Source: Larix kaempferi (Eukaryota > Streptophyta > Pinopsida > Pinales > Pinaceae). Taken from it: a DNA stretch of 64,000 nucleotides. This document shows, in pieces, positions 12,523 to 24,341 of this stretch. Location of the stretch: the NCBI GenBank assembly GCA_027924585.1, contig BSBM01000602.1, forward strand, positions 12,888,501-12,952,500, in the 5' to 3' direction. The notes under the pieces are model-generated. The model was not told the origin of the DNA. It did no database searches and was given only the letters and a program-made list of their open reading frames with translations. Numbering within the stretch: the stretch's first letter is position 1; every line of letters starts with the position of its first letter. The position numbers were made by a program, and so were the translations under genes.

Positions 12523-13413
12523 TCAAGAGAACCCTTCAATAAACTTTCTATAATACCCCGTTATTCCCATGAATGGTCGTACATCTGTTACATCTTTTGG
12601 GACAGGCCATTCATTTATTGCTTTTATATTATCAGGATCAACAGAAATACCATCTTTTGAAATTATATGACCCAAATACTGAATTTTATCTTTATAGAAA
12701 TCACACTTACTAAACTTAGCGTAAAGTTGGTGATCTCTAAGTACTTGTAAAATGATTTTTAGATGTTCATCATGCTCTTCTTTAGTCTTTGAGTAAATCA
12801 GAATATCATCAATGAATACCACTACGAACTTATCCAAATATTTATGCAGAACGTTGTTCATTAAACACATGAATACTGTTGGTGCGTTAGTTAGCCCAAA
12901 AGGCATAACTACGAACTCGTAGTGTCCATAATGCGTTTTGAATGCAGTTTTGAATATTTCCTCGTCTTTTATCTGGACTTGATGATAACCTGACCTTAGA
13001 TAAATTTTAGTGAATATCTTTGCTCCACGTACTTGATCAAATAGATCATCTATGCGGGGTAAGGGATACCAGTTTTTAATTGTCATTTTATTAAGCTGAC
13101 GGTAGTCAATGCACAAACGCATAGTACCATCCTTCTTTTTAACAAATATTACTGGTGCTCCCCAAGGAGACACACTAGGCCGTATGTAGTTTTTATCTAT
13201 TAATTCTTTCAACTAAGATTTTAACTCATTTAACTCTAGAATATTCATCCTATAGGGGGCCTTTGAGTTTGGTACCGCACCAGGTACTAATTCAATGGTG
13301 AAATCAAGTTCTCTTTTCGGAGGTAATCCTGGAATTTCTTCCGGGAATACATCAGAAAAGTCCCTAAGGATGGGAATATCCTCTAGTTTTATTTTTTTTC
13401 TTTGGATGTACAT
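12523..13413 (-). pseudogene. Gypsy reverse transcriptase
   Basis: This is the polymerase domain of the Gypsy Pol. Visible motifs are [18 protein letters not shown], the CIDYRQLNK block, PFGLTNAP and the catalytic [10 protein letters not shown] (the YxDD-type box). One stop interrupts the frame at about 13213, before [12 protein letters not shown] at about 12523 separates the RT from the RNase H region in the same frame. The second stop is consistent with CGA to TGA decay. Confidence 0.92.
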
Positions 13414-13943
13414 TCATCATTAACAACATTAACAACAAATAATTTACAACCTTTTCTAGTAGCTCTCTTCACTTGTAAGGCAGAAATCTGCCTTACAGAA
13501 GTCTTCCTAGAAATTCCTTTAACAGTTTCAGCTACACCTTCATTATTTAAACAAACAAAATATTTTTCATAACAATTCAATAAAACTCTATGTTGTTCAA
13601 GCCAATCCATACCAATTAACAAGTCATAAGATCCTAATGGTAAAACATTCAAATTCACTTGCATTTTCAGCTGACTTAGAAAAACTTCATAATCTTTAAC
13701 AAAATCTGTAACTTTTCTTTTTGTACCTGTTGCAAGCTGAACTAACCACGGGTTATCAAATTTTTCTATCTTTAACTTGCAATTTTTCACTAATTTGGGT
13801 GAGATATAACTCAGATTTGCACCCGGATCTATTAGAATGGAAATATACTTAGTTTGTAACATGTCTTCAACTTCCACCATGGATGTTTGATGGTCTGCTT
13901 GACGATCCTCCAATGCTGCATAAATTCTGGGCATCTCCCTTGC
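13389..13943 (-). pseudogene. Gypsy protease region, cut by the transposon insertion
   Basis: The aspartic protease active site reads ISILIDPGANLSYIS, the DPGA form common in plant Gypsy elements. A second protease landmark is the LLIGMDWLEQH block. Frame continuity with the RT is lost at an eight-A run near 13391-13398, most likely a single-base length change. Upstream, homology stops exactly at the TACA at 13944-13947. Codons beyond that point belong to the inserted transposon. Confidence 0.88.
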
Positions 13944-14024
13944 TACAGGGCACTCACATGAAGTTGGTTCCACTTTTTAGTGCCACTATAGAAATAAAAA
14001 ACACACCTCCGAAACGGAAATCCA

Positions 14025-14217
14025 TAACGCATATGCGTTATTGTGGCTAGGTTCAGACAAACTCGAGCCGAAAACCGAGGCTAAGCTTAGTTAGCCCATA
14101 TCGCATATGCGATAAATCGGACATGCATTTTTTAATAGTTACAAATCGCAAGTGCGACATATCCCACTTTCGTTGTATCGCAAGTGCGATATATCCCACT
14201 TGCGTTATAACGAAATT
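14025..14217. repeat. Left outer palindrome array (GCANNTGC cores)
   Basis: Two perfect 16-bp palindromes occur at 14025-14040 (TAACGCATATGCGTTA) and 14099-14114 (TATCGCATATGCGATA). They are followed by CGCAAGTGCG and CCCACTTGCG half-units to about 14217. The array starts 77 bases inside the transposon end. Position and symmetry suggest subterminal transposase-binding sites, by inference. Confidence 0.7.
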
Positions 14218-15954
14218 GCGATTTTGATCATGTGGATCATCTTAAATTTTATTTTCTTTCACAATCATCATCTTAAATTTTATTTTGTAGTGGGCATGGT
14301 AATATCAATGCTCTATCTAAACTTAGTAACCCACCTTTCTTCTACATCCATATGGCTCCTCAACTCATCCTACTCTTTGATCACTATAACTAGCCTTTTT
14401 GTAAGAGAGTCCCATCATGACAACTTTACATGGTCACCCTATGTTCCTCGATGATATGTGACTATAAAATTGGATTTATTAGTAAAATGTATAATGTTCT
14501 CTAGTTAAATTGTCCTTCCCCTCGTACCTCAGGAAAGTCCCTCTAGGTCGTTTATTAATAAAAGGGTTTCGTATAATAAATTAACTCTTTTATAATGCTT
14601 AGGAGGGGATTCTCATCGCATGTAAGAAAATGATTCTATTATTACTCAGATTAAGATATGCCAGCTCTAGTCAGTAAGGAGAAGGTTATAAAATATAGAG
14701 TTAATTACTTATAAAGTAGGCTCTATTAGCAAGTATAAGCATTACCAATGCTGTATTCAGGAAGTAGTACTAATCTGCACGTCATATCAATAAATGGAAA
14801 GAGTTGAGCGAGAATCATGGTCTGTAATGGTATATGTACTCCCAATTCCTCTCATTCCTCTAGAAGGATTGAATCCCTCCATATCTCTTCCATATTTCAA
14901 AGTTGTAGTCGAACTAGGGTTCGATTCATATGGTCTTCTTATTTCACCATCATTTGTGTTTATTGTTTTTTTTCTTCGTTTGTTTGAATGATTAGATTTT
15001 CATTTATTGTACTAATTTTTTTGTCTCTATGCATATAATTTTACTTGCAAAGGCGTAGTTAGAGAGATTCAATTGATTTATGAGAGAAGGGACCATATAC
15101 AAACTTTGTTTGTTCTCTAGATGTGAATACTAGAGATGATTTGAAACATTAATTTTCTTGTCTTATATCCGTTTTTATTTGAGATGTTATCCTTCTGTTT
15201 AAGGCACCATGGATCTCTTCTACAACTAATGTCACATGTACAATTTGTGCACTAAATTGATTTCTTGTTTCGATATCTTCTCCTCTAATTTTTTTTCTTC
15301 CTTTGATGTCTTCTATCATACCCTTCTCCATATAATTCCCCCGTTGCTTATCCAACCATACCATGTCACCCATCCATGCACCCACTATATCAACTAAAGT
15401 TATTAAAATGGAGGCTAGTATCTCTTATTATAGATCATAAAAATAAGCAACCCACTTCCTCTCTTCTACCATTACCTTTTCTCCCTTCAAACCTATTTGC
15501 CCCTATCCTACAAAGATATAAAATTAGACATTTGAAAAAAACTATTCTCTATCTTTATCTCATTACTCACGTGATCTCTTTATGAAAATATATTTGATGA
15601 CTACAAATATGGTAATTCAATTACAAATAAACTCCATGGAGATAAAATAACACATTTTGGTAATGATGTTTTCTAATCAATACTTATAATGAACATTACT
15701 AATTTATAATACACATCCCAAGGTATTTTGAGTTCTTTTCTTTGATGAAACTTTATTTTGATTAATTATGTATTCTACACAAGCATACGATAATTAACAT
15801 GAAGGAGAAGAGCATTCATCGAATTACTCTATATCTAGTATAATTTTATATGAGGATGTTGATTGTTTGGTAAACCATTGGAAGATAAAAGGGGCTCCAT
15901 AAATTTATAGTATATAAATACCATTAATAGCAAAGGAGAAATTGTGACACAAAA
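14218..15954. other. Transposon interior without a recognisable gene
   Basis: The stretch is AT-rich with no family-level coding similarity. The short frames at 14152-14454, 14794-14991 and 15376-15585 lack recognisable motifs. A 16-bp phrase 'catcttaaattttatt' is repeated at about 14239 and 14269. Confidence 0.4.
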
Positions 15955-16100
15955 TCCTAGAGGGTTAGCTCAAGTGGTTGAGTGTTGTAATCGCAAGCAA
16001 AAGAAATCCCTAGTTGGCTATGCAAGGCCTCACTTGATGTCCAGGCTCAAATGGTGCAAACATGATTATCACTCCCCTAAGGAAAGACATAGCTCGTGAA
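15955..16100 (+). mobile_element. Possible tRNA-derived SINE fragment
   Basis: The phrase 'gttagctcaagtggttgagtg' near 15965 resembles a tRNA-type A box (TAGCTCAAGTGG). About 70 bases on, 'ccaggctcaaatgg' could be a weakened B box. No poly(A) tail or target duplication is obvious. Plant SINEs often begin this way, but the match is short. Confidence 0.3.
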
Positions 16101-16377
16101 AATGTTGTAATTATCACTCCCTAGCAGGCTTGCAAGGAGTGACAAAGTTCTAATTGTCCCTCCCTAGTCAAGGAGAAAGGGGTGAAAATCCTTATACATT
16201 GGCAAAAATCAAGGTCCAAATGATGGGATTTCGACATACTAATTAAGGATTTGTAGAATTCAATGTGCCCTTGTCTCCCTCGTCCTTGGTCCAATGAAAT
16301 CCCCAATCATTTATTCATTCATACATAGAGGATTAATAGTCCAAGGAAATCCCCAATCATTTATTCATTCATATAAA

Positions 16378-16882
16378 AAGGATTAATAGAGTTAAAAAAC
16401 GCAGCTGCGATATATCACAAGTGCGATATATCTTACTATGGGTATATCACACTCGGAATATATCTCAAGTGCGATTTGTAATGCCAATATATATATATAT
16501 ATATATATAAAATAGAGTGACCGCGGCCTAATTTTCTTTCATATATATCTTAAAGGATTAATAGAGTTACAAAACGCACTTGCGATATATCGCAGGTGCG
16601 ATTTATAATGCAAAAAAAAACAAAAGAATTTAAAACAGAGTGGCCGCGCGGCCTCATTTTCATTCATATTATATATTTAGGATTAATAGAGTTAAATAAC
16701 GCACTTGCAATATATCGCAAGTGCGATTTTCAATGCAAAAAAAAACAGTTAAAAAATGCAATTTCATTTATATTTAGGATTTAAAAATGCAATTTCATTT
16801 ATAAAGTTAAAAAACGCACTTGCGATATATCGCATGTGCGATTTGGAATGCAAAGAAAATATATATATATATATATATAAAT
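16378..16882. repeat. Left inner palindrome array upstream of the plus-strand gene
   Basis: Four units begin near 16378, 16555, 16680 and 16803, each with the pattern 'gttaaaaaacgcacttgcgatatatcgca.gtgcgatt'. Each holds two GCANNTGC cores facing each other around an ATATAT centre. Between units are (AT)n runs (about 16489-16509 and 16860-16880) and a repeated 'gtggccgcgcggcctcattttc' phrase. The array ends about 380 bases before the presumed start of the plus-strand gene, where a promoter would lie. Confidence 0.7.
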
Positions 16883-17340
16883 CACAGTGCCCACGGCCTC
16901 ATTTTCCCAATTTACACAGTGAAGGACCGACGATATCGGGAAGGCGAAAAAACGCACCTGTCGATTTGCATTTGAGAGAAGGAGGAGGCAAGCCATTTCA
17001 CAAATCAGCAAAAATGGAAGGTGGGTGGCAAGAAATTTACTAGTTTGTTAATTCGTTTTGAATTTTTAGTTATTGTGTTTGTTAATTCAAACTAGTTTTT
17101 GTTTTTTTTTAAACCAATTTAATAAAATTTGTTACATGTATTAAAAAAACAAACAATGAAATTGATTAATTAAATTTTGAAATTGAACTGTTTTGTTCTT
17201 AACAGAGAGCAAAAACCTAGACACAAACCCAAACCCAAACCAAAATCCAGACACAAACCCACCAATGGAGGAGGAACACGACCGTAATTATGATATTTAG
17301 GCTCGTTTGGGTTCACTGAGACGCCTTAGCTCACTCTTTA

Positions 17341-17353
17341 GGGGGGGGGGGGG
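17341..17353 (+). repeat. Run of 13 G
   Basis: A homopolymer of 13 G lies inside the presumed first exon. The peptide frames before it (RLGSLRRLSSLF) and after it (LRQSLVEALDS) look coherent but are out of register, so slippage here, or sequencing error, may have broken the gene. Confidence 0.6.
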
Positions 17354-18850
17354 CACTTAAGACAATCTTTAGTGGAGGCCTTGGACTCCATAACAAATAC
17401 AATTGCCAATGCCCAGGGAGCACTGTACAACATTAGCTCATACAGAGATTCCCAGAGGCAATACTATTCCACTGGGTTGAGCTACAAAGATGTCAAAAAA
17501 TTAAAAATAACCAAAGACCAATTGTTTTCCTTATTCCGGGACCCCAGCACCGGATTGGTTCCACCCACCAGTCGACCTCACATTTCCATAGACTGGTGCA
17601 TGGAACCAAATATTAAAGCCAATTGGATGGATTGCTGGTACATGGTCTTCGATGAAGACCCTCACGGGAATAGAGACATCCCATTTTATTTCCTTAGGAA
17701 GCTGTATGCAGAATTTATCCTGGGGAAACATGTTAACTATTTTGACATTTTAGAATTCCAGGGTGTGGGTCATGGGATGCCCCAAGATAGAGAAGGGGCT
17801 AGGACTGATCATAACTGTGTGTGACGCCCTCCACGTACACCAAACTCCCCTCGGTTATATCCTCCAGCCGGTCATGTTCTTGATGATACGCAAGAGTCCT
17901 TATTAGATTTGGCTGATACATTGCTTCGGCATGGGATTATCGTCCAAGGCAATGTAGTCCAAGGGGTTGGAACTTCCCAGGCTAGCCCATCTGGGGTTGG
18001 ACCATCTCACAGTCAAGATCCACCTTTTAGGTCCCCAGACCAAACCAGAGCTACACATCGTACCGGTGACGCGGAGTCTTCAGAGCATCGGGTTATTCCA
18101 CACCCTTGCACATCGTGTCGAAGCATATGCTATGGGCCTGCTTCAAATTTTCGGGGCAATGGATTACTCCGATATGTAAGTAACATTCATTCTTTACATA
18201 GTATATAAATTTTGTTTTATATCACAGTTTTCAATTGTTTAGTAATTTATTTCTATTTGAATAATTATCTGACAATTTACGTGAAAAAATATACAATTGG
18301 TGTCCAATGACACCCGAGATTCACGTAATCCGGCCATTGATGCTGATGCCATTGATGCAGCTATCAATGCTGCATATGATTTTGGTGCTTCACCATTAGC
18401 TGTAAGAACTTTATTTTTAATTTGTCATAGAGTAATTTACATATTTATAATTTAGAGACTGCAACATTAAATACGTCTTAAACTCGATACAATATGTTTT
18501 ATGTAGGGTGGGCACAATGAGTTTGTGGAATCCCAGGTCAGTACCTCCCATGTAGAGGAAGATTCCCAGACTCAGGTATTCTTTTCATTACATGCATTTA
18601 ATTATATGCTTTTAATGATTTGAAACATGCATATGCGTTTAATTATTTAAAGAAATTTTCTAATTGTATTTGTATGTTTTGTTACGTAGCCTGGTTATGG
18701 TCAGGTTTTTTTTTACCGTCTAGTAGGGCCAATGTTTAGTATTCCACCCATCGGTGACCCTCTTCCTCCCCCCCAAGTATGTGTACATGTCTCGCTTTCT
18801 TTGAAAAAGCCATTTTTCATCCATGTAGTATATATATGTAGTCTTGTTAG

Positions 18851-20912
18851 ATCTTGTAATGCCCCTAAAATGATTGTGGACTTTAAGGGCACCTGTCGAG
18901 TGACCCAGCGGAACAAACTTCAATAAAGTGGCCCTTCAAGTTAGGATGTGTCTTAATAAGGGAGAATCACCTGATGATGTTCATGACTATAGTTGATAAA
19001 TGAATTAATGAATTAAATTATATGTGTGGAGTGGTATAATTGATTGGTTAGTTCTTGCTTAATGATTAGCCTGGATTGATCAAGTCAAAGTGCAGTAGGA
19101 CAGTTATAGTCCTAGCTCTGCAACTTGGGAGGACGCAACTGAGATGCGTCATAGCTTTCCATTTTTTATTCTGAACTTCGGGACGAAGTTCTAAATAAGT
19201 AGGGGTGTATGTAGTGCCCCTAGACTATTATAGACATTGAGGGCACCTGCTGAGTCACCTGACTATTTGAAACATTAATAAAATAACCCTATGATTTTAT
19301 TTTGAGTATATTTATGATTACGATTGATTGATATATGTGCATTTGGGTAGTTATTGTGAATGGACAATTTCATGTTGTTTAATGATTAACTTTGATATGA
19401 AAACTGTACATATGAATGATGCTTAACGACTAGCTGTGCAATTGATTATGCGATTAGACGAAAGAGTAATGATTAAGTAAATTATAGATGCTTAATGAAG
19501 CAACAGATTTATAAACCAAATTGTGATTATTGAGGACAGTGCTACTAATTTACGTTTGTGAGAAATGTGTGTAGCAACAGGTGAAACGGTTCACCAACGG
19601 ACACACAAAGGAATATGAAGGGTCGTAGAGTATGAGTAAATCACACACAGGGGGAGCGACGACGATGTCGACTTCTGACAAGAATACCACGCATGAGCAG
19701 ATAAGCACTGATCCGCTTGCTCAAGAGGAATAAATGAGAGCGTACGAGGTGGGCCACAACGGAGCTGGTCACGTACGAGTTGAGGGGCGCGCAGTGAGAA
19801 TGGACTCACTCCTCAGTGCCATTATTCCCTAGATAGCATGTAGACGGAGGATGGATGGTAACGATTCCTAAAATCCCTACAAGAGTTCCCGCAAGTCAAA
19901 ACGGAAAGATGGTGGCAGAAGGGCCCGACGATGCGGTACCCTGTCGAGAACGGAAAGAATGGACGCAAGGACCCAACGATGCGGTACCATGCCAAGGAAT
20001 GGAAACCATGGATGACTGGACCCGACGGAGTGGTGCCATGTCAGGGAATTAAAATTAAGGAACTAGGAGCCCAACGGCGCGGCACCGTGATCCTAGTGAG
20101 TTTGATTGTTAAATTTAACTGCATAAAAACTTATGAGAATAACTCTAGATTATTACTTAGCAAATGCATAAAAATAATTTAGGCATTTGCACATGAATAG
20201 TTATTTTTGTTGAGCATTTAAAATAATAGAAATCATTATTTAGGAGCAAAATAGAATCCTAAGATTAGACATCTAGTCAACTAAAAGCTAGGAGTTAATT
20301 AAAATATCTGGGGGACAAACTAGAGCAAATTTAGGGGTGTTGGTGCACTTCCCAGAGAAACTGACACTTGGATGGGTGAGTGTTTTAATTAAATAATTAA
20401 TTAAAAATATGTAATTATGCATGAAGCGACATGTCGCATGAGATTTTCCTTTATAAGGAAGGCTTGGGGAATGGGTAAAGGGCCCATAATTTGGATGATT
20501 GTCGTAATTTTTGAATGCCTCAAAGACTTGCTGCTATCTAAGGGTTTGGCTTAGAAATCCTGGTGGGAAGGGAATCCCAAGCTGAATTTCTGAAATACTT
20601 GTGTGAGCTCTACGACCCAAAGCTTAGGGGAGGCCATGCGACTGAAAGCATGAGCCTATGGTTGGGTGGCGAAGCTAATGGTTGCTTCGCCTATGGTTAA
20701 ACGAGCTTTGCTGGAGGGATCCTACGGAAGACGAAGGCGACAATGGACCATCTGGATCGGGTTGACAGGTTAAGGTTTTGCTTATTTTTGTTAAGTTATT
20801 CACACTTTTTATTTTATTTTTCCAATAACTATGATGGCTAATTTGTTTGTATGAAGTTGTTAAAGTTTCAGGTTCAGTTCAAGGGGACCCTAAAGGAGGG
20901 GTCTTACATCTT
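18851..20912. mobile_element. Probable solo LTR in an intron of the plus-strand gene
   Basis: The insert 18856-20907 starts GTAATGCCCCT and ends AGGGGTCTTAC, with ATCTT duplicated at 18851-18855 and 20908-20912. Flanking intron sequence matches the neighbouring intron of the same gene (about 21026-21147), so the uninterrupted intron is visible nearby. The first about 100 bases recur 353 bp later (19209, 'tgtagtgcccctag'). A run of 55-base-like repeats with '(a)cgatgcggtacc' lies at about 19915-20085. No coding frame is present. Terminal GTAA/TTAC and a 5-bp duplication fit an LTR left after recombination. Confidence 0.65.
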
Positions 20913-21440
20913 TGTATTTGCTGACATTGACATATATATGTTACCTTATGTAGGCATCTAGTGATGAAATGGTGCTTGAAGAGCACCAAATCGACATTGT
21001 TGGTCACCCACGTCTCCCCCCCAAGGTATGTGTATGTGGAGCTCTTTCTTTGAAAAGGTCATTGTACGTCCATACATAGTACATATATATATATAGTCTC
21101 ATTTTCTTTGTATTTGCTGACATTGATCCATATGTTACTTTATGCAGGCATCTAGTGATGCAGTGGTGCTTGAAGAGCACCAAATCGACGTTGTTGGTGA
21201 CCCACCTCTTTGCCCCCCCAGGTACGTGTGTACATGTCTCTCTTTCTTTGAAAAGGTCCTTGTACGTCCTTGTAAGGTCATGTAGTGTATATGTCTTGTT
21301 TTCTTTGTATTTGCTGACATTGACATTGACCATGTATGTTACTTTATGCAGGCATACACTGAGCTAGTGGTGCCTGAAGAACACCCAATTGGGGCCATTG
21401 ATGACCCTGCACGCCCCCCACCCAAGTACATGCAGTTTCA
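20911..21440 (+). repeat. Tandem exon-intron modules of about 195 bp
   Basis: Three modules each contain an intron 3' end ('ctttgtatttgctgacattga...tatg(c)ag'), a 72-74-base exon and an intron 5' start ('gtatgtgta...tctttctttgaaaaggtc'). The exons encode ASSD(E/A)(M/V)VLEEHQID(I/V)VG and related peptides ending in PP(K/R). A related exon end and intron start lie before the solo LTR at about 18740-18850. The first exon is phase 0-0 (72 bases). The second is 74 bases, which breaks the frame unless splicing differs. Confidence 0.65.
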
Positions 21441-21692
21441 GTGCCGAGGACTTACACATGCATGGTAAGTAAAAATGTTATATTTGGTTGGAATTTGAAC
21501 AAATGTACATCATGTGGTATTTATTTTTATAGCTTGGTAAACTAACTTGTAACAAGTTTTGGTTTGTGTGCAGTCTCCGATATTGAGAATGCGTCCTCCT
21601 GCGGATCGTTGGGGAACGCCATTGAGCAGCCGCAAAAGAAAGATAGACTTCTCATTAGCCACTGACATTGGCAGTGAAAAGGGGGATAAATA

Positions 21693-23639
21693 GAAATATT
21701 GTATAGGGGGGGTACATATAGAATCCATGTATAGGGGGAATACATGTACATGTACCGTTTTGTTTGTATGTACACACAGATGTACAGTATGATCCACAAT
21801 TTTGTATTATGGCCATGGCATGCCATTTTTGAAAACATTATATACATGTACATCTATAATATCAAGCAACGTCCAGATTTACCTATATATGGTTGACTTG
21901 ATATGGGATGGAGACATGTGTATTATATGCCTTGCAGATATATGCTTGAATATGTTTTTAGGTTTATGGCTTTGTGTTTGTTGGAGAAGAGTTGGCATTG
22001 CAAACTAACCCATCCTTACTTTTCATAGCCCCTTCCTCTCCTAAACCTTCTTCACCTCCTAAACTTGTTTATCTTAACAATCATACTACAACTAACCCAT
22101 CCTTACTATTGATGATACATTCCTAGTCCCACTCAACTCTAGCACTCATTTTTACTCACAACTATTAAATCAAATACCAAGTAGCCACTCTAGTCCTTAG
22201 AAATGGAATCCAAAAGAACCTCATTTCTTAGACCTTTTTTAATCGTGCTTACAACTTCCTACTACCCCACAGGATTCACCTTATCAACTAGGTTGGGTCC
22301 AATAATACAACCATTGTCTTCTAATAAACAAATTTTTATTTGAGGCTTCTTGAGGAAATATTTAGAGCAGTCATCATCATTTGTAAGGGTGTTGTTGTGC
22401 CTTGTCCTATTCGCTCTCATGCTGGGAATATTGCTACTGTCATAACAATCATTTTCTAGACCCTAATTTTAGTTCTGATATATGCTATGTACTTGTGCTG
22501 TTCTCTTTAATAAAAGATTACAGTCTTCTACTTCATTCTCAGATTCTCATTAAGTCTTCCAACAACTTGAACATGGAACACACTGCAAAACCAATTCCAA
22601 ATATTTTAAGCAAGCAATATTAACTATATAGACAATATAAAATAAAGAAGAGAATCCAATGCATTTTGAGTTAGTCACTTCTCAGAAACGGCCAATCCAA
22701 AACTCTAATTTCAATAGAGATTTACATTAAAAAAAATAATATGGATCTCAAAATAAAATGGATCTCAAAGGCACATCAAGCCTAGCAAATTCAATTGCTC
22801 ATATCAATTCCTAACTATAATGAAATGACAAGAGACACAATCCTTCAACTTGATTACTCACCATATATAATATAACCCATCCATTTCTTGCTTCTGAACT
22901 CTACCCAGCATTTCAATTTGCAATATTCCCCCAGTGCACAAAACTGGCCTTGGAAGTTTGAATGTTTGCAATCTATCCTCCTGAAATAGGACAAAACTCG
23001 CATCTCAACATATAAACTGAGACATAAAAGTTCATAAGCAGATTAAAAGTGGAAATATATTAGTCATGATATTGCTGCTTCCACAAATGAGATAACTGCC
23101 AACTATTTCACAGCTAATTTTAATAATCCTATCTAATCAGAATTGCAAGACTAAAAATCTTTTGAATAGAAAATGAATCAAAATTCTCCAGTTCAACTTA
23201 AAAGGTTGAATTTGGGCACCTTATTGTCATGTGCTTCCCATTAATATAAAAACATTAAATATTTTGATTTAAAAGAGCAAGCAAAACAAGACCCCCAAAA
23301 GAAGGAAGAACCTCAATCCAATCTGATGATCATGTACAGCACAATAACATGTATTTATATTACATAATTGTTTCAGAAATATGTACCCAAAAGAGGATAG
23401 ATCTTCAAATTAAGATCTAACCCAGATTAATTTTACATGTCAAAATAACATCATTACCTTTTGCTTTTCACACATGCTTATAATTTTAAACATGTAGGAG
23501 CGATAATGCTCAAATAAATGTTTGTAATAAAGGTCACATTAAATGTTAGTGAGCCAACATTAAACTAACTTATAATTTTAATAGCAGGTCAGTTTTGTGG
23601 AGTCCGGTGAAACACTAACTACCATATGCAAGAACAAAA
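21693..23639. other. Transposon interior without a recognisable gene
   Basis: The sequence is AT-rich. Bases 21700-21880 have several near-repeats of 'tacatgtacatgta' and 'tataggggg' phrases. No coding region is supported between the stop at 21692 and the LINE scrap at 23640. Confidence 0.4.
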
Positions 23640-24000
23640 GTGTATGCAAGACATTGTTTAAAATTATTCCACTTTAAGAGGACAGCACTAAGAAAGGAAA
23701 AATACATGTTTGGGCTCCAAGCAGAGCACGTGAAATGGAAGCAAGAAATGTATAGCCAGAACATCACAGCCATAATCCACCAGATGCTTGTGGAAGGTTT
23801 CCCAGAAGGCTGGATGACAAGACTTATTTTCCCCATCTTTCAAGGAGGATAAAAAGAGAACCCAGAAAACTATAGAACCATTGTGATCAGCTGAATATTT
23901 TCCAATCTCATTGGGGGGTCGTGGAAAGAAAAATAAGCAATTGAGTGGAAGAGCAAAAATAGGCCACGGGCCAAGCAGGATTTAGAATGAAGCTCTCAAC
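23640..24000 (+). pseudogene. Scrap of a LINE reverse transcriptase
   Basis: The translated plus strand reads GFPEGWMTRLIFPIFQGG, then a stop, then ENYRTIVIS-like residues, and further on a degraded QAGFR/STIDHCLKLA-like stretch. This is the order of the 'lIPlfKkGd...NYRPIsl...QaGFR' block of non-LTR retrotransposon RT. The scrap has several stops and no other domains. It was carried by, or inserted into, the transposon. Confidence 0.65.
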
Positions 24001-24341
24001 AATTGATCATTGCCTAAAATTAGCCCATGGGTTAAACTTCACCCCTAAGGTTTTTCCTAGGGCATATATAGAACAAAAACACATTCCTTGTAGTCATTGT
24101 CTTCCCCTTGGACACATTCATTTATACCACGAGGCATGGAATACACATTGGCACTTTATCTAACTTAGCTCCGTAGTGTGTATTATCCCTAGTTCTATGT
24201 CTACAACCTCATGTTTCACATTTGGTTTAACCATAGAGAATCATGAATGGTCTACATAACCTACATCGTTGGAGGAAAGTGAGGATGTTTTATAGCTAAA
24301 TTGATAGGAAATGATAAGGAACATGAACATACTCTACAAGC
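24001..24341. other. No gene seen
   Basis: This is a non-repetitive AT-rich stretch between the LINE scrap and the tandem array. Nothing is supported in it. Confidence 0.4.

Larger units (their letters stand above)
17265..21692 (+). pseudogene. Plus-strand transposon gene with repeated small exons, function unknown
   Basis: A likely start is the ATG at 17265 (MEEEHDRNYD). An in-frame TAG and a 13-G run (17341-17353) then break the frame. The longest open part is 17372-17824, with DSQRQYYSTGLSYKDVKK, LFRDPSTGLVPPTSRPHIS and a Trp-rich WCMEPNIKANWMDCWYMVF segment. A TGA follows, then a Ser/Pro-rich low-complexity part to about 18174 (donor GTAAGT). Small exons follow near 18340-18400, 18507-18575 and 18690-18776, then 20954-21025, 21148-21221, 21352-21464 and 21574-21692. 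The last one ends in a basic SSRKRKIDF, a possible nuclear signal. I recognise no family. It is probably the accessory protein of the transposon, by analogy with two-gene DNA transposons. Confidence 0.5.

Noticed and set aside
14025-14217. Palindrome array as a CRISPR-like repeat array
   Set aside because: Spacing is irregular, units are palindromic E-box-like sites without uniform spacers, and the DNA is eukaryotic.
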